From: an uncultured Prevotellaceae bacterium
Lineage (GTDB): Bacteria > Bacteroidota > Bacteroidia > Bacteroidales > Bacteroidaceae
DNA: 64,000 nt
Direction of reading: 5' to 3'
NCBI GenBank assembly: GCA_902776475.1
Contig: CACYQD010000010.1
Coordinates: 1 to 64,000, forward strand
Position numbers and translations under genes: made by a program. The stretch's first letter is position 1; every line of letters starts with the position of its first letter. The notes below the pieces were generated by a model. That model made no database searches. It was not told the origin of the DNA and worked only from the letters and a program-made list of their open reading frames with translations. Positions 1 to 8,325 of the stretch are shown piece by piece.

Positions 1-7
1 ACAAGAT

Positions 8-466
8 ATGAACACGAACAGCAATAAATATCAGTATACCGTGAAAGGCGTCGACTACGACGTAGAGATAGAGAGTGTTGAGGGCAACATCGCCAAAGTG
101 ACTGTGAACGGCAAGACCTTCGATGTGGAGCTGAAGCAGCCGCTGAAGGAGACTCCCCACCGTCCTGTTCACATAGAGGCCCCGCGTCCTGTGGCCGCCG
201 CCCCCACTGCCGCCCCTGTGCAGCCCAAGCCCGCCCCCGTGGCTCCCGGCCGCGGCACCCAGGTGAACGCCCCGCTGCCCGGCACCATCACCGATGTGAA
301 GGTGAAGGAAGGCGACATGGTGAAGATAGGCGACACCGTGGTAGTGCTTGAGGCCATGAAGATGCAGAACAACATCGAGGCCGAGAAGACCGGCAAGATA
401 GGAGCCGTATTGGTGAAAGTTGGCGACACCGTGATGGAAGGCGCCCCGTTAGTAACGATAGAGTAA
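8..466 (+). CDS. Biotin carboxyl carrier protein of a Na+-translocating decarboxylase
   Basis: The 152-residue protein carries the biotin that shuttles CO2 between carboxyltransferase and the membrane decarboxylase. It has an N-terminal beta-rich part (about 1-45), an Ala/Pro-rich swinging linker (about 52-82) and a biotinyl domain (83-152). The biotin attachment motif EAMKMQ is intact, with the acceptor lysine at residue 118. It sits 7 nt upstream of the decarboxylase beta subunit, so the two are surely cotranscribed. The carboxyltransferase and gamma subunits expected upstream would lie outside the window. Whether the complex acts on methylmalonyl-CoA, oxaloacetate or another acyl-CoA cannot be told from this subunit; methylmalonyl-CoA is the usual assignment in succinate/propionate-forming Bacteroidales. 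Confidence 0.93.
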   Translation: MNTNSNKYQYTVKGVDYDVEIESVEGNIAKVTVNGKTFDVELKQPLKETPHRPVHIEAPRPVAAAPTAAPVQPKPAPVAPGRGTQVNAPLPGTITDVKVKEGDMVKIGDTVVVLEAMKMQNNIEAEKTGKIGAVLVKVGDTVMEGAPLVTIE

Positions 467-473
467 AAGAGCC

Positions 474-1631
474 ATGGGATTTTGGGATTTTATAGTAAGT
501 AATTTCTACGAATTCCTGTCGTTCACAGGATTCGCCAATGCCACGGTGCCCAATCTGATCATGATAGCCGTGGGAGCATTTTTCATTTGGCTTGCCATCA
601 AGAAAGACTTTGAGCCCCTGCTTCTGGTTCCCATCGGTCTGGGCATTATCTTGGGCAACATACCCTTCCGTGCCGACGCCGGTCTGGAGATAGGCCTCTA
701 CGAGGACAACTCCGTGCTGAACATCTTCTATCAGGGCGTACGTCAGGGCTGGTATCCCCCACTCGTCTTCCTTGGCATCGGTGCCATGACCGACTTCTCG
801 TCGCTCATCAGCAACCCCAAGCTCATATTGATAGGTGCCGCCGCCCAGTTTGGTATCTTCGGTGCCTACATGGTGGCTCTGGCCCTGGGTTTTGAGCCCA
901 ACCAGGCAGCAGGTATCGCCATCATCGGCGGTGCCGACGGTCCCACCGCCATCTTCCTCTCGTCGAAGCTCAGTCCCAACCTGATGGGAGCCATTGCCGT
1001 GTGCGCCTACTCTTACATGGCCCTTGTGCCCGTGATTCAGCCGCCCTTGATGCGCCTGCTCACCACCAAGAAAGAGCGTGTGATCCACATGAAGCCCGCC
1101 CGTCCCGTGAGCCAGACCGAGCGCATACTCTTCCCCATCATCGGATTGCTTCTCACCACCTTCCTGGTGCCCTCCGGTCTGCCCCTGCTCGGTATGCTCT
1201 TCTTCGGCAACCTGCTGAAAGAGAGCGGCAAGACCACCCGTCTGGCCAAGACCGCAGGCAGCGCGCTGAATGATATCGTGGTTATCCTTTTGGGACTCAC
1301 CGTGGGTTGCTCGACCCAGGCCAGCGAGTTTCTTACGCTCAACACCATCAAGATTTTCTTCCTTGGCGCCATGGCCTTCATCATCGCCAGTGCCAGTGGT
1401 GTGTTGTTCGTGAAGTTGATGAATCTGTTCCTGCCTCAGGACAAGAAGATCAATCCGCTGATCGGCAACGCCGGCGTGAGTGCCGTGCCTATGAGTGCCC
1501 GTATCTCCAACAACCTCGGTTTGGAATACGACCGCCACAATTTCCTGTTGATGCATGCCATGGGTCCCAACGTGGCCGGTGTCATCGGTTCCGCGGTGGC
1601 AGCAGGTACGCTGCTCGGTTTCTTCTCGTGA
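474..1631 (+). CDS. Na+-translocating decarboxylase beta subunit (OadB/MmdB family)
   Basis: This 385-residue integral membrane protein decarboxylates carboxybiotin and couples the reaction to Na+ export. It is hydrophobic throughout, with many membrane segments. It contains the family's conserved GGADGPTA loop, whose aspartate (residue 155) corresponds to the Na+-binding and catalytic Asp of OadB. The C-terminal signature around NAGVSAVPMSARISN is also present. Its length fits the short Bacteroidetes form of the family. It follows the biotin carrier gene by 7 nt. The protein would give a sodium motive force during fermentation. The substrate of the whole complex is uncertain (methylmalonyl-CoA or oxaloacetate). 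Confidence 0.93.
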   Translation: MGFWDFIVSNFYEFLSFTGFANATVPNLIMIAVGAFFIWLAIKKDFEPLLLVPIGLGIILGNIPFRADAGLEIGLYEDNSVLNIFYQGVRQGWYPPLVFLGIGAMTDFSSLISNPKLILIGAAAQFGIFGAYMVALALGFEPNQAAGIAIIGGADGPTAIFLSSKLSPNLMGAIAVCAYSYMALVPVIQPPLMRLLTTKKERVIHMKPARPVSQTERILFPIIGLLLTTFLVPSGLPLLGMLFFGNLLKESGKTTRLAKTAGSALNDIVVILLGLTVGCSTQASEFLTLNTIKIFFLGAMAFIIASASGVLFVKLMNLFLPQDKKINPLIGNAGVSAVPMSARISNNLGLEYDRHNFLLMHAMGPNVAGVIGSAVAAGTLLGFFS

Positions 1632-1646
1632 CAATTCCACCTCGAC

Positions 1647-2858
1647 ATGACCAAGAAGAACCATCAACTGATTGACAAGCAGTACCTGCTCCCTTTCATC
1701 CTGATCACCACGCTGTTTTTCCTGTGGGGATTCGCGAGGGCGATACTCGACGTGCTCAACAAGCATTTCCAGGATGAACTTCACATCACCATCACTCAGT
1801 CGTCACTCATCCAGGTGATGACCTATCTGGGGTATTTCCTCATGGCCATCCCGGCAGGGATGTTCATCAACCGCCAGGGCTACCGCAAAGGAGTCGTCTT
1901 CGGACTGATCCTTTTCGGTCTGGGTTCCCTGTCGTTTATCCCCAGCATGCATGTGGGCACATTCAATGCCTTTCTCGTCTCGCTCTTCATCATCGGATGC
2001 GGTCTGGTCTTCCTTGAGACAGCCGCCAACCCCTATGCCACCGAATTAGGGCCAGAGGCCACGGCATCCAGCCGTCTCAACCTCTCACAGACCTTCAATG
2101 GCATGGGATGCTTCATGGCAACGTTTATCGTGGGACAATATCTGTTCCGCACCGACGGGACAAGCGGCGACGTGACCGTCCCCTACATCGTGATGGGCAT
2201 CGTCGTACTGGTCGTGGCAGTCATCTTCTCCTTTGTCAAACTACCAGAAATCCAAGTGGAGAGCGAAGAGGAAGAAAGCGGGATGGAGACCCTGTCGGGC
2301 CGCCTTGCCAAACTCTTCCATCACCGGCTCTTTGTTCTGGGACTGATCGCCCTTTTGTCGTATGAGGTGGCAGAAATCTCCATCAACAGTTATTTTGTCA
2401 ACTTCGTGACCGGTGAGGGATGGATGGACAAGAACATGGCCTCGGTCGTCATCTCCCTGGCCTTGGTCATCTTCATGGCCGGCCGGTTCCTGTGCAGTAT
2501 GGTGATGCGCCGTGTGCGCGCTGAGAAGATGCTGCTGATCTGTGCCATCTGCACCGTGGTCTGCATGTTGGTGGTCATGCTGGGTCTGGGATGGGTATCC
2601 CTCATCTTCCTCATGCTCAACTACCTCTTTGAGGCCATGATGTTTCCCACTATTTTCTCCTTGTCGCTCAGGAGATTAGGACCATTGACCAAGAGTGCGT
2701 CCTCCCTGTTGATGATGACCCCTGTCGGTGGATGCGGTTTCGTGCTGATGGGATTGCTGGCCGATGCTACAGGCAGCATGACCCTGCCCTTTATCATCCC
2801 CTTGCTCGGTTACCTCGTCATCGTGCTTTTTGCCAATCAATTATTGAAATCCAAATAA
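1647..2858 (+). CDS. MFS sugar permease, FucP/GluP type
   Basis: The 403-residue protein has about twelve hydrophobic segments and belongs to the major facilitator superfamily. The opening LITTLFFLWGFARAILDVLN, the FINRQGYRKG loop after TM2 and the ETAANPYATELGP motif are hallmarks of the fucose / glucose-galactose H+ symporter family. The exact sugar cannot be assigned. It begins 15 nt after the decarboxylase beta gene and ends 13 nt before metY, so it is probably part of the same transcript. A monosaccharide importer would fit the glycan-degrading character of the region, but its neighbours here are energy and sulfur metabolism genes. Confidence 0.88.
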   Translation: MTKKNHQLIDKQYLLPFILITTLFFLWGFARAILDVLNKHFQDELHITITQSSLIQVMTYLGYFLMAIPAGMFINRQGYRKGVVFGLILFGLGSLSFIPSMHVGTFNAFLVSLFIIGCGLVFLETAANPYATELGPEATASSRLNLSQTFNGMGCFMATFIVGQYLFRTDGTSGDVTVPYIVMGIVVLVVAVIFSFVKLPEIQVESEEEESGMETLSGRLAKLFHHRLFVLGLIALLSYEVAEISINSYFVNFVTGEGWMDKNMASVVISLALVIFMAGRFLCSMVMRRVRAEKMLLICAICTVVCMLVVMLGLGWVSLIFLMLNYLFEAMMFPTIFSLSLRRLGPLTKSASSLLMMTPVGGCGFVLMGLLADATGSMTLPFIIPLLGYLVIVLFANQLLKSK

Positions 2859-2871
2859 ATAGATATCGTTT

Positions 2872-4155
2872 ATGAAAAAGAAATTCAAAACCGCTACTTT
2901 GTGTGTGCAAGCGGGATGGAAGCCCAAGAATGGTGACCCGAGAGTGTTGCCCATCGTGCAGAGCACCACTTTCAAATACGACAACACAGAAGAGATGGCC
3001 GACCTCTTCGACCTGAAGAAAGAAGGCTATTTCTATACCCGTCTGCAAAACCCCACCAACGATGCCGTAGCCCAGAAGATTGCGGCCCTCGAAGGAGGCG
3101 TGGGAGCCATGCTGACCTCCAGCGGACAGGCGGCCAATTTCTATGCGGTTTTCAATATCTGCGAGGCAGGAGACCATATCGTCACTTCCAATGAGATTTA
3201 CGGCGGCACCTACAACCTCTTTGGTGTGACGCTGAAGAAACTGGGCATTGACTGCACCTTCGTCAATCCAGACGCCTCTGAGGAGGAAATCAGCAAGGCA
3301 TTCCAGCCCAATACCAAGGCTTTGTTCGGCGAGACCATCTCCAACCCAGGATGCAAAGTGCTCGACATCGAGAAATATGCGAGGATAGCCCATGCGCATG
3401 GTGTGCCTCTGATCATTGACAACACCTTCCCCACCCCGATCAACTGCCGCCCATTTGAATGGGGTGCAGACATTGTGACGCATTCCACGACAAAATACAT
3501 GGACGGTCATGCCACCCAAGTGGGCGGATGCATTGTCGACAGCGGCAATTTTGACTGGGATTCCCATTCCTATAAATATCCCGGACTGACCACACCTGAT
3601 GAGTCCTACCATGGTCTGACCTATACGAAAGCTTTCGGCAAGATGGCCTATACAACCAAGTTGGTCGCACAGCTGATGCGTGACCTGGGCAGCATCCCCT
3701 CCCCCCACAATTCGTTCCTTCTGAACCTGGGACTGGAGACCCTGCACCTGCGCGTTGCCCGTCATTGCGAGAATGCGATGAAGGTGGCTGAGTTCCTGAG
3801 TCAGGACGACCGTGTGGCCTGGGTCAACTACAGCGGACTGAAGGATCACCCTGACCATGCCCTGGCCCAGAAATACCTTCCCAACGGTTCATGCGGCGTA
3901 CTGGCCTTCGGTCTGAAGGGCGACCGTGAGACCGCCATCCGCTTTATGGATTCCCTCCGACTGATCTGCATCGTCACCCATGTGGCTGATGCCCGTTCCT
4001 GTGTCCTCCATCCAGCCAGCCACACCCACAGGCAGCTTTCGGATGAGCAACTCCGTGAGGCCGGAGTAGCCCCTGACCTGATCAGGCTCTCTGTCGGAAT
4101 CGAGGATGTGGAAGATATCTTGGATGACCTCCGCCAGGCTTTGGACCAATTGTAA
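2872..4155 (+). CDS. metY: O-acetylhomoserine aminocarboxypropyltransferase (homocysteine synthase)
   Basis: This 427-residue PLP enzyme should make homocysteine from O-acetylhomoserine and sulfide. It has the Cys/Met-metabolism fold type I layout: SSGQAA (PLP phosphate binding, about 82-87), the aspartate in IIDNTF, and the Schiff-base lysine 208 in HSTTKYMDGH. The QAGWKP N-terminus and the roughly 427-residue length match MetY rather than cystathionine gamma-synthase, which is shorter. It lies 13 nt behind the permease gene. A hairpin at 4178-4217 follows and separates it from the convergent operon. Confidence 0.93.
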   Translation: MKKKFKTATLCVQAGWKPKNGDPRVLPIVQSTTFKYDNTEEMADLFDLKKEGYFYTRLQNPTNDAVAQKIAALEGGVGAMLTSSGQAANFYAVFNICEAGDHIVTSNEIYGGTYNLFGVTLKKLGIDCTFVNPDASEEEISKAFQPNTKALFGETISNPGCKVLDIEKYARIAHAHGVPLIIDNTFPTPINCRPFEWGADIVTHSTTKYMDGHATQVGGCIVDSGNFDWDSHSYKYPGLTTPDESYHGLTYTKAFGKMAYTTKLVAQLMRDLGSIPSPHNSFLLNLGLETLHLRVARHCENAMKVAEFLSQDDRVAWVNYSGLKDHPDHALAQKYLPNGSCGVLAFGLKGDRETAIRFMDSLRLICIVTHVADARSCVLHPASHTHRQLSDEQLREAGVAPDLIRLSVGIEDVEDILDDLRQALDQL

Positions 4156-4177
4156 ACAGACGATAGACTACACCACT

Positions 4178-4217
4178 GTGCCTTCCAGGCGTCAATATAA
4201 TTGCGCTTGGAAGGCAC
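4178..4217. terminator. Hairpin between convergent metY and TraB-like gene
   Basis: GTGCCTTCCA (4178-4187) pairs with TGGAAGGCAC (4208-4217), and an inner GCG/CGC pairing extends the stem. Only a short TGCTTTT run follows on the + strand. It is a plausible terminator for metY and perhaps for the reverse operon. Confidence 0.6.
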
Positions 4218-4257
4218 TGCTTTTGGGGACTGCGTGGGAAAGTAAAAATGCGTTCTT

Positions 4258-5214
4258 TTACTTCGATAACCCACTCTTTTGAGGGGTAAGACAAGGGCGA
4301 ACATCATAACCTGCTTGGCGAAGTAGTTGCAAGACACCGTATTCACCAATAAGATGTCCTGCACCAAAAACAAACATGGTGGGAGCTTCGCTCATGGCGG
4401 CCTGCAGTTTAGGCAGCCACTTCTCATTGCGCTGTTTGAAAACGGCAGGCTGCTTGTTCACTTCAGTTACCATTTTTGGCAGGGAGGCATAGTTGTCATA
4501 ATCTGCTTCTTTCCAACACTTTTCAGACATTGCCATCACCTCTATTTCATTGGCGACCATCTGTTTGCGGTGTTCGAAATCCTGGAGGTAGTTCATCAGT
4601 GAATCTATCTGATCATCGATTTTCTCGTTCATCGTGTCACGCATCTTTTTCAGACTGTCCTCTGGTTGTATCTCATCGAGTTGGCCAAATGCCATACCAC
4701 GTTCCTTGGCTCTATTGATACAAACCAAATCGATTGGTGTGTTGCTCATGCTTATTTCGGGGTGCTTCTGCATCTCCTGCACGGTAAGCAACAGGTTGAA
4801 GGATGTGGTAAGCACCAGAGGCTGGTATTTCCATACGCTTTTCATCAAAGAATCAGTAATGCTCACATGAAACACCTCTTTAAATCGAGTATCCAGCAAG
4901 TCGATCTGTTCCTTATCCATCACGTCGAAGATGGTTTTGTCATCGGGCAGTGTAATAGCTTGTAGTCCAACTTCTTGAACTTTGGTCATTGCCTGCTGGC
5001 TGCTGACATCATATTCAGCAAATAGTTGTCGGCATTTTGTCTCCGCCTCGAGATATTCCGGGATGCTGTCGAGCAGTGAACCAGGCAGGGTGTGAATGGT
5101 GCCCAGGATGTAAGACGGCTCTTGAAGTTGATTGCCGCTGATACGAAACAGAAACTGCGCATTGGCACTCATGGCCACAAATGCAAGGAAAAAGGAGATA
5201 ACAATATTCTTCAT
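4258..5214 (-). CDS. TraB/GumN family secreted protein
   Basis: This 318-residue protein has a cleavable signal peptide ending near MSANA-Q. Two family motifs are clear: an N-terminal YILGTIHTLP (about residues 35-44) and a C-terminal GAGHLIGEYGVLQLL followed by AGYDVRP (about 285-310). These conserved His/Glu positions are thought to form a metallohydrolase-like site in the TraB/GumN (TIKI) family, but no substrate is known for bacterial members. Its ATG overlaps the TGA of the upstream small gene (ATGA), so translation is probably coupled. It is the last gene of the sigma-factor operon, which suggests an envelope-stress or envelope-homeostasis role. Confidence 0.85.
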   Translation of the reverse strand: MKNIVISFFLAFVAMSANAQFLFRISGNQLQEPSYILGTIHTLPGSLLDSIPEYLEAETKCRQLFAEYDVSSQQAMTKVQEVGLQAITLPDDKTIFDVMDKEQIDLLDTRFKEVFHVSITDSLMKSVWKYQPLVLTTSFNLLLTVQEMQKHPEISMSNTPIDLVCINRAKERGMAFGQLDEIQPEDSLKKMRDTMNEKIDDQIDSLMNYLQDFEHRKQMVANEIEVMAMSEKCWKEADYDNYASLPKMVTEVNKQPAVFKQRNEKWLPKLQAAMSEAPTMFVFGAGHLIGEYGVLQLLRQAGYDVRPCLTPQKSGLSK

Positions 5215-5420
5215 TGCTTATTCTTGAAATAACAATATGTAAGATACATAAGATAGACGATGGAATACCATAGAATGAAAAAAACCACGCTATCCAAAAA
5301 ACTCTCTGTATAACGACCCACGAAAATGGCAGGAATAATACCAAGCGACCCTATCAGGGTCAATATGCCATTAGGATTCCATTTGAATTCACCATGTAGT
5401 GGTTTCCAAAATCTGCTCAT
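5211..5420 (-). CDS. Small membrane protein, unknown
   Basis: This is a short protein of about 69 residues with two hydrophobic segments (roughly 18-35 and 43-60) and a basic C-terminus ending YCYFKNKQ. I recognise no family. The reading frame extends to a TTG at 5435, but the first ATG is at 5420 and is preferred. Its stop overlaps the start of the TraB-like gene and it begins right after the 406-codon frame upstream. This tight packing is the main reason to believe it is a real gene. Confidence 0.7.
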   Translation of the reverse strand: MSRFWKPLHGEFKWNPNGILTLIGSLGIIPAIFVGRYTESFLDSVVFFILWYSIVYLMYLTYCYFKNKQ

Positions 5421-5435
5421 CACTTTAGCCTTCAA

Positions 5436-6623
5436 TTAATTCACGACAATACGAGGATGATAGTCAAACAATCGCTGGTTATCACGGAGCTGCTCAATGC
5501 TGAGGTCGGGAACCACGATGCCCGACCAGTTGGCACCCCATGCGCCGAAAGGATCACCGTCAGGTTCACAGAAGGTGATGGTGGAAACGCTGAGAGGCAG
5601 TGGGTCGAAGACCAGCAGGAAGGCGACATAATCGCCGGAAGAGCCTTCCATGAAGAACAGTTCGTCCTTGGGGACACCCTGTATCTCACGGAGTTTGTAC
5701 TGATGGCCGGCCTCGTCAACCAGCATGGTGCCCTGTCTGAATTCAAAATATTCGGTTGTCCAGTTCTGCTCATAGCCGACAGCTACGTATGTGGCCTTAG
5801 GTGTGCGCCACAGCGCCAACGTACCATCCTGCAACGGTTTGACCAGGTGGGCATCGGTCATCACCTTCCATGTGTTCCAGTTCTGCCGGTCATAGGGTTT
5901 GTTCTCGTACATGTGTTCCCGTTTCATCGTGTGCTTGTGAAATTGCGGGATGGTGTCGTAGCGTTGATAAGTCAGCGTGCCCTGCATTTCATGGCGGATT
6001 GGCACGGTCATGCCCATCATGCTCCAGTTGGGAACACCGTAGATGGCAACCTCTTTGGTTGTCGCTGGCAATGGGGGAAAGATGATTTTCATGTCAATCA
6101 CATCGCCTTTCTTGCCCTTGACGTCGAAGTGTTTGCGGTAGGTATCAGGTTCCGTGCGGCGGACGCGGTACTGCACACCCGTCTCTCGGTCCAGGAGACA
6201 CCCCTCCTCACCCGTCAACCACATATTGGTCACCTCATCGGAAGGCATGCGGAAGTAGCAATGCAACACCGTCTCGCTATTGTCCCCCGTCAGTCGCCAA
6301 CTCATCGGCAGGTAAGGTTGGTCATCCAACTGCACATCAGCCAATTCCGGGAAAATGCTCAGATAATCCTTCTCTATCGCGAAGTTTGACGGTGTGCAAT
6401 AGTCCTTGACCCAGTCCATATTCGTCTGATGCCATTCGACAGAGGTCTTCTTTGTCTTGTTGTCCGTCATGACATCAGGGCACGTAACGAAGTTGCCTTT
6501 GTTCTTCGCATACTCTATCCCCACGTTCGGCTGGGGTTGATAAGTGATTGTCATTTTATTCGTTTGAGCCTGCAAGGAGAAATAAGTGAGCACCATGAGG
6601 CTAATCAAAAACGTTCTTTCCAT
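5436..6623 (-). CDS. Secreted protein with two internal repeats, unknown function
   Basis: The protein is about 395 residues from the ATG at 6623; the frame opens farther upstream with a TTG inside the preceding gene. It begins with a signal peptide (MERTFLISLMVLTYFSLQAQ). I do not recognise a named family. It has an internal duplication: residues about 127-211 and 294-379 share a pattern in which a G..L.D...G.QY..R stretch is followed by a GD-V/Y motif, a PLP motif, and an NWS segment ending in a VP dipeptide. Both copies look like beta-sandwich modules. The gene overlaps or abuts its neighbours in the ECF operon, so it is likely an envelope protein under that regulon. Confidence 0.85.
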   Translation of the reverse strand: MERTFLISLMVLTYFSLQAQTNKMTITYQPQPNVGIEYAKNKGNFVTCPDVMTDNKTKKTSVEWHQTNMDWVKDYCTPSNFAIEKDYLSIFPELADVQLDDQPYLPMSWRLTGDNSETVLHCYFRMPSDEVTNMWLTGEEGCLLDRETGVQYRVRRTEPDTYRKHFDVKGKKGDVIDMKIIFPPLPATTKEVAIYGVPNWSMMGMTVPIRHEMQGTLTYQRYDTIPQFHKHTMKREHMYENKPYDRQNWNTWKVMTDAHLVKPLQDGTLALWRTPKATYVAVGYEQNWTTEYFEFRQGTMLVDEAGHQYKLREIQGVPKDELFFMEGSSGDYVAFLLVFDPLPLSVSTITFCEPDGDPFGAWGANWSGIVVPDLSIEQLRDNQRLFDYHPRIVVN

Positions 6624-6636
6624 ACGTTGTCCTTTC

Positions 6637-7575
6637 TTAGAAATGTGATGTTCCAAAAGTATGCGTCAGCTGTTCGCGATATTTCTGATAACAAGCCGAA
6701 GAGACGTTGGCCTCTATCGGTGAGTGGGAACTGTAGAGCAGGATGCGCCCGCCATCGATGCGCTCTGCCACCCAGAGGTATTTCTCCCCTTTGCGGAGGT
6801 CCTTCAAGGTGAAGAAGAACTGTTGTTGCGAGAAGTTCAGCAGGTAGCCTGGAGACTTGCTGTCATACCAACAAGCGGCCTGAAACAGCCGGGAGAAGAG
6901 ATCAAGTTCCTTTGTGTCTTGAAAAACATAAGCTTTATCGGCTATGCTGCAGTCTTCCTTATCAGGAATGCAGTCGAGAGGCACCACCTTTACTTTGTTA
7001 TAATCAGCTATCTTGGTGATGAACTCATCCATTCGGCTCGGTGCCTGATAGGTGGAGTCTTCTTCCACTGTATAGGTGGCATAGTGCAGATTGGCATCCT
7101 GGGCAGGAAGAGTGGCTGCTGACTCCTCCACTGAAGGAGATGTCTCCCCTGAGCTATGCACCTCTGCGACAACCGGTTTGTTGGCTTTGGTTTCTGCTGT
7201 TGGTAAAGGCAGTTGGGCTGTTTCTTGTTCCTCCTTAGCCTGCTCCAAACTGAAGTGCTGCTCATCCTGTGCAAGTTTCTGATCTGCAACTTGGGTATTA
7301 TTGGTTTGAGTGTATAAACCTTTTGTCTGCCCTGTTTGTTGATTGTGCAGCATGGTTATACCAACACCTATGATGAGTAGAATACAGGCAGCTGCAGCAA
7401 CCCAGCGCCAGAGTTTTCCTTGAGTGGCCGGCTGCGGCATCGGCGGCTCATCCAGCTGCGTCATCCGCTCCTGCATCTTCGTCATGAAGTCGGATGGCAA
7501 CTGTGGAGTATCTGAGTATTTGCGTCTCAGAGCCTCGCGAAGGTCGGTATCTTTATATTTTTCCTCCATCATCAT
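6637..7575 (-). CDS. Single-pass membrane protein, putative anti-sigma factor
   Basis: The 312-residue protein has a cytoplasmic N-terminus of about 52 residues, one membrane segment (WRWVAAAACILLIIGVGITML, about 56-76), a Gln/Glu/Thr-rich low-complexity stretch (80-165) and a folded C-terminal domain (about 175-312) that would be periplasmic. It starts 7 nt after the ECF sigma gene. That position and topology are those of a membrane anti-sigma factor, although I see no recognisable zinc-finger anti-sigma motif. The C-terminal domain, with three cysteines near CIPDKEDCS and AACWYD, would be the sensory part. The anti-sigma role is inferred from context. Confidence 0.8.
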   Translation of the reverse strand: MMMEEKYKDTDLREALRRKYSDTPQLPSDFMTKMQERMTQLDEPPMPQPATQGKLWRWVAAAACILLIIGVGITMLHNQQTGQTKGLYTQTNNTQVADQKLAQDEQHFSLEQAKEEQETAQLPLPTAETKANKPVVAEVHSSGETSPSVEESAATLPAQDANLHYATYTVEEDSTYQAPSRMDEFITKIADYNKVKVVPLDCIPDKEDCSIADKAYVFQDTKELDLFSRLFQAACWYDSKSPGYLLNFSQQQFFFTLKDLRKGEKYLWVAERIDGGRILLYSSHSPIEANVSSACYQKYREQLTHTFGTSHF

Positions 7576-7582
7576 TATTTCA

Positions 7583-8134
7583 TTATTCTTCTTTCATCTT
7601 CAATTTGCCATGGAGTCTCTTTCTTATCCTAAAGAGCCGGTTGGCCAATGCCTTTGCGTTGATGCCGGTGATATAGGCGATCTCAGCCAGCGGACGGTCT
7701 TCGTAGTAGTAGAGGGTCAGGAGCATCCTCTCATCGTCAGGCAACTCGTCCATCAGTTCTTCCAGTTTGGCGATGCGCTCCTCACGCCCTGTAGACAGTT
7801 CCTGCTCCAATTGCTCGTCGCTGATGTCTGTCTGCCAGACCTGGCTGTCTTCGATGGAAACCATCAGTGGCCGGCGGCGTTTCAGGAAGTCGAGTGTCAA
7901 GCGGTAAGCGATGCGGCAAAGCCAGGTGTTGAACGATGCTTTGTTGGGGTCGTAGCTGTCGATACGGCTGAAAGCCCTGAGAAATGCATCCTGTGTCAGT
8001 TCCTGTGCATCCATCACATTGGGCACCTGTCTTGCAATCATGGCGAATACGCATCCAGCGTAGCGACGGACTGCCGCTATCTGTCCTTCGTTTCGCCGTT
8101 CACACAAGGCCTCCACGATTTCCGTTTCCGTCAT
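7583..8134 (-). CDS. ECF-type sigma-70 family RNA polymerase sigma factor
   Basis: This protein of about 183 residues has sigma region 2 (ELTQDAFLRAFSRIDSYDP and FNTWLCRIAYRLTLDFLKRR) and sigma region 4 (LMDELPDDERMLLTLYYYEDRPLAEIAYITG with a helix-turn-helix ending NRLFRIRKRLHGKL). It lacks regions 1 and 3, as ECF factors do. The frame can open at a GTG at 8155, but the ATG at 8134 is preferred. It heads a five-gene reverse operon with a membrane protein, a repeat protein, a small membrane protein and a TraB-like protein. It has its own housekeeping-type promoter at 8215-8246. Confidence 0.92.
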   Translation of the reverse strand: MTETEIVEALCERRNEGQIAAVRRYAGCVFAMIARQVPNVMDAQELTQDAFLRAFSRIDSYDPNKASFNTWLCRIAYRLTLDFLKRRRPLMVSIEDSQVWQTDISDEQLEQELSTGREERIAKLEELMDELPDDERMLLTLYYYEDRPLAEIAYITGINAKALANRLFRIRKRLHGKLKMKEE

Positions 8135-8214
8135 GATGTCTGAGAATCTTCTCACTTCTACTTGTTATACGACCACTTTGGGAAAAGATATCGCACTTTT
8201 CTGTATTTTTTTAT

Positions 8215-8246
8215 CAAAAGTACAACGATTCTGGATAACGACCAAA
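8215..8246 (-). promoter_or_regulatory. Primary-sigma promoter of the ECF operon
   Basis: On the reverse strand a TTTG (8246-8243) is followed by exactly 20 nt and then TACTTTTG (8222-8215), a full match to the Bacteroidetes -33/-7 consensus (TTTG, TAnnTTTG). The leader to the ATG at 8134 is about 75 nt. Confidence 0.8.
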
Positions 8247-8261
8247 AGTACATATATGAAA

Positions 8262-8297
8262 ATTGGTGTCCGCTCATTGATTTTTGCGGACACCAAT
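8262..8297 (-). terminator. Hairpin downstream of the large CotH gene
   Basis: ATTGGTGTCCGC (8262-8273) pairs perfectly with GCGGACACCAAT (8286-8297) around a 12-nt loop. On the reverse strand it follows the stop of the 1716-codon gene and is succeeded by a short T run. It separates that transcript from the ECF promoter. Confidence 0.7.
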
Positions 8298-8325
8298 ATC
8301 TTGTTATTTCAAAACTCGCCAAGAC

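Noticed and set aside
288..1784. 498-codon reverse open frame opposite the biotin carrier and decarboxylase genes
   Set aside because: It runs antisense to two clearly recognised genes, has low-complexity His/Gly/Glu-rich composition, no domain and no promoter. It is a by-product of codon bias.
6637..8134. ECF/anti-sigma pair as regulator of the nearby SusCD operon
   Set aside because: The pair is 16 kb away, in a complete operon of its own with envelope-type genes, and the anti-sigma candidate lacks the FecR-like form that pairs with SusC signalling domains. Neither SusC here shows an N-terminal signalling extension of that type.
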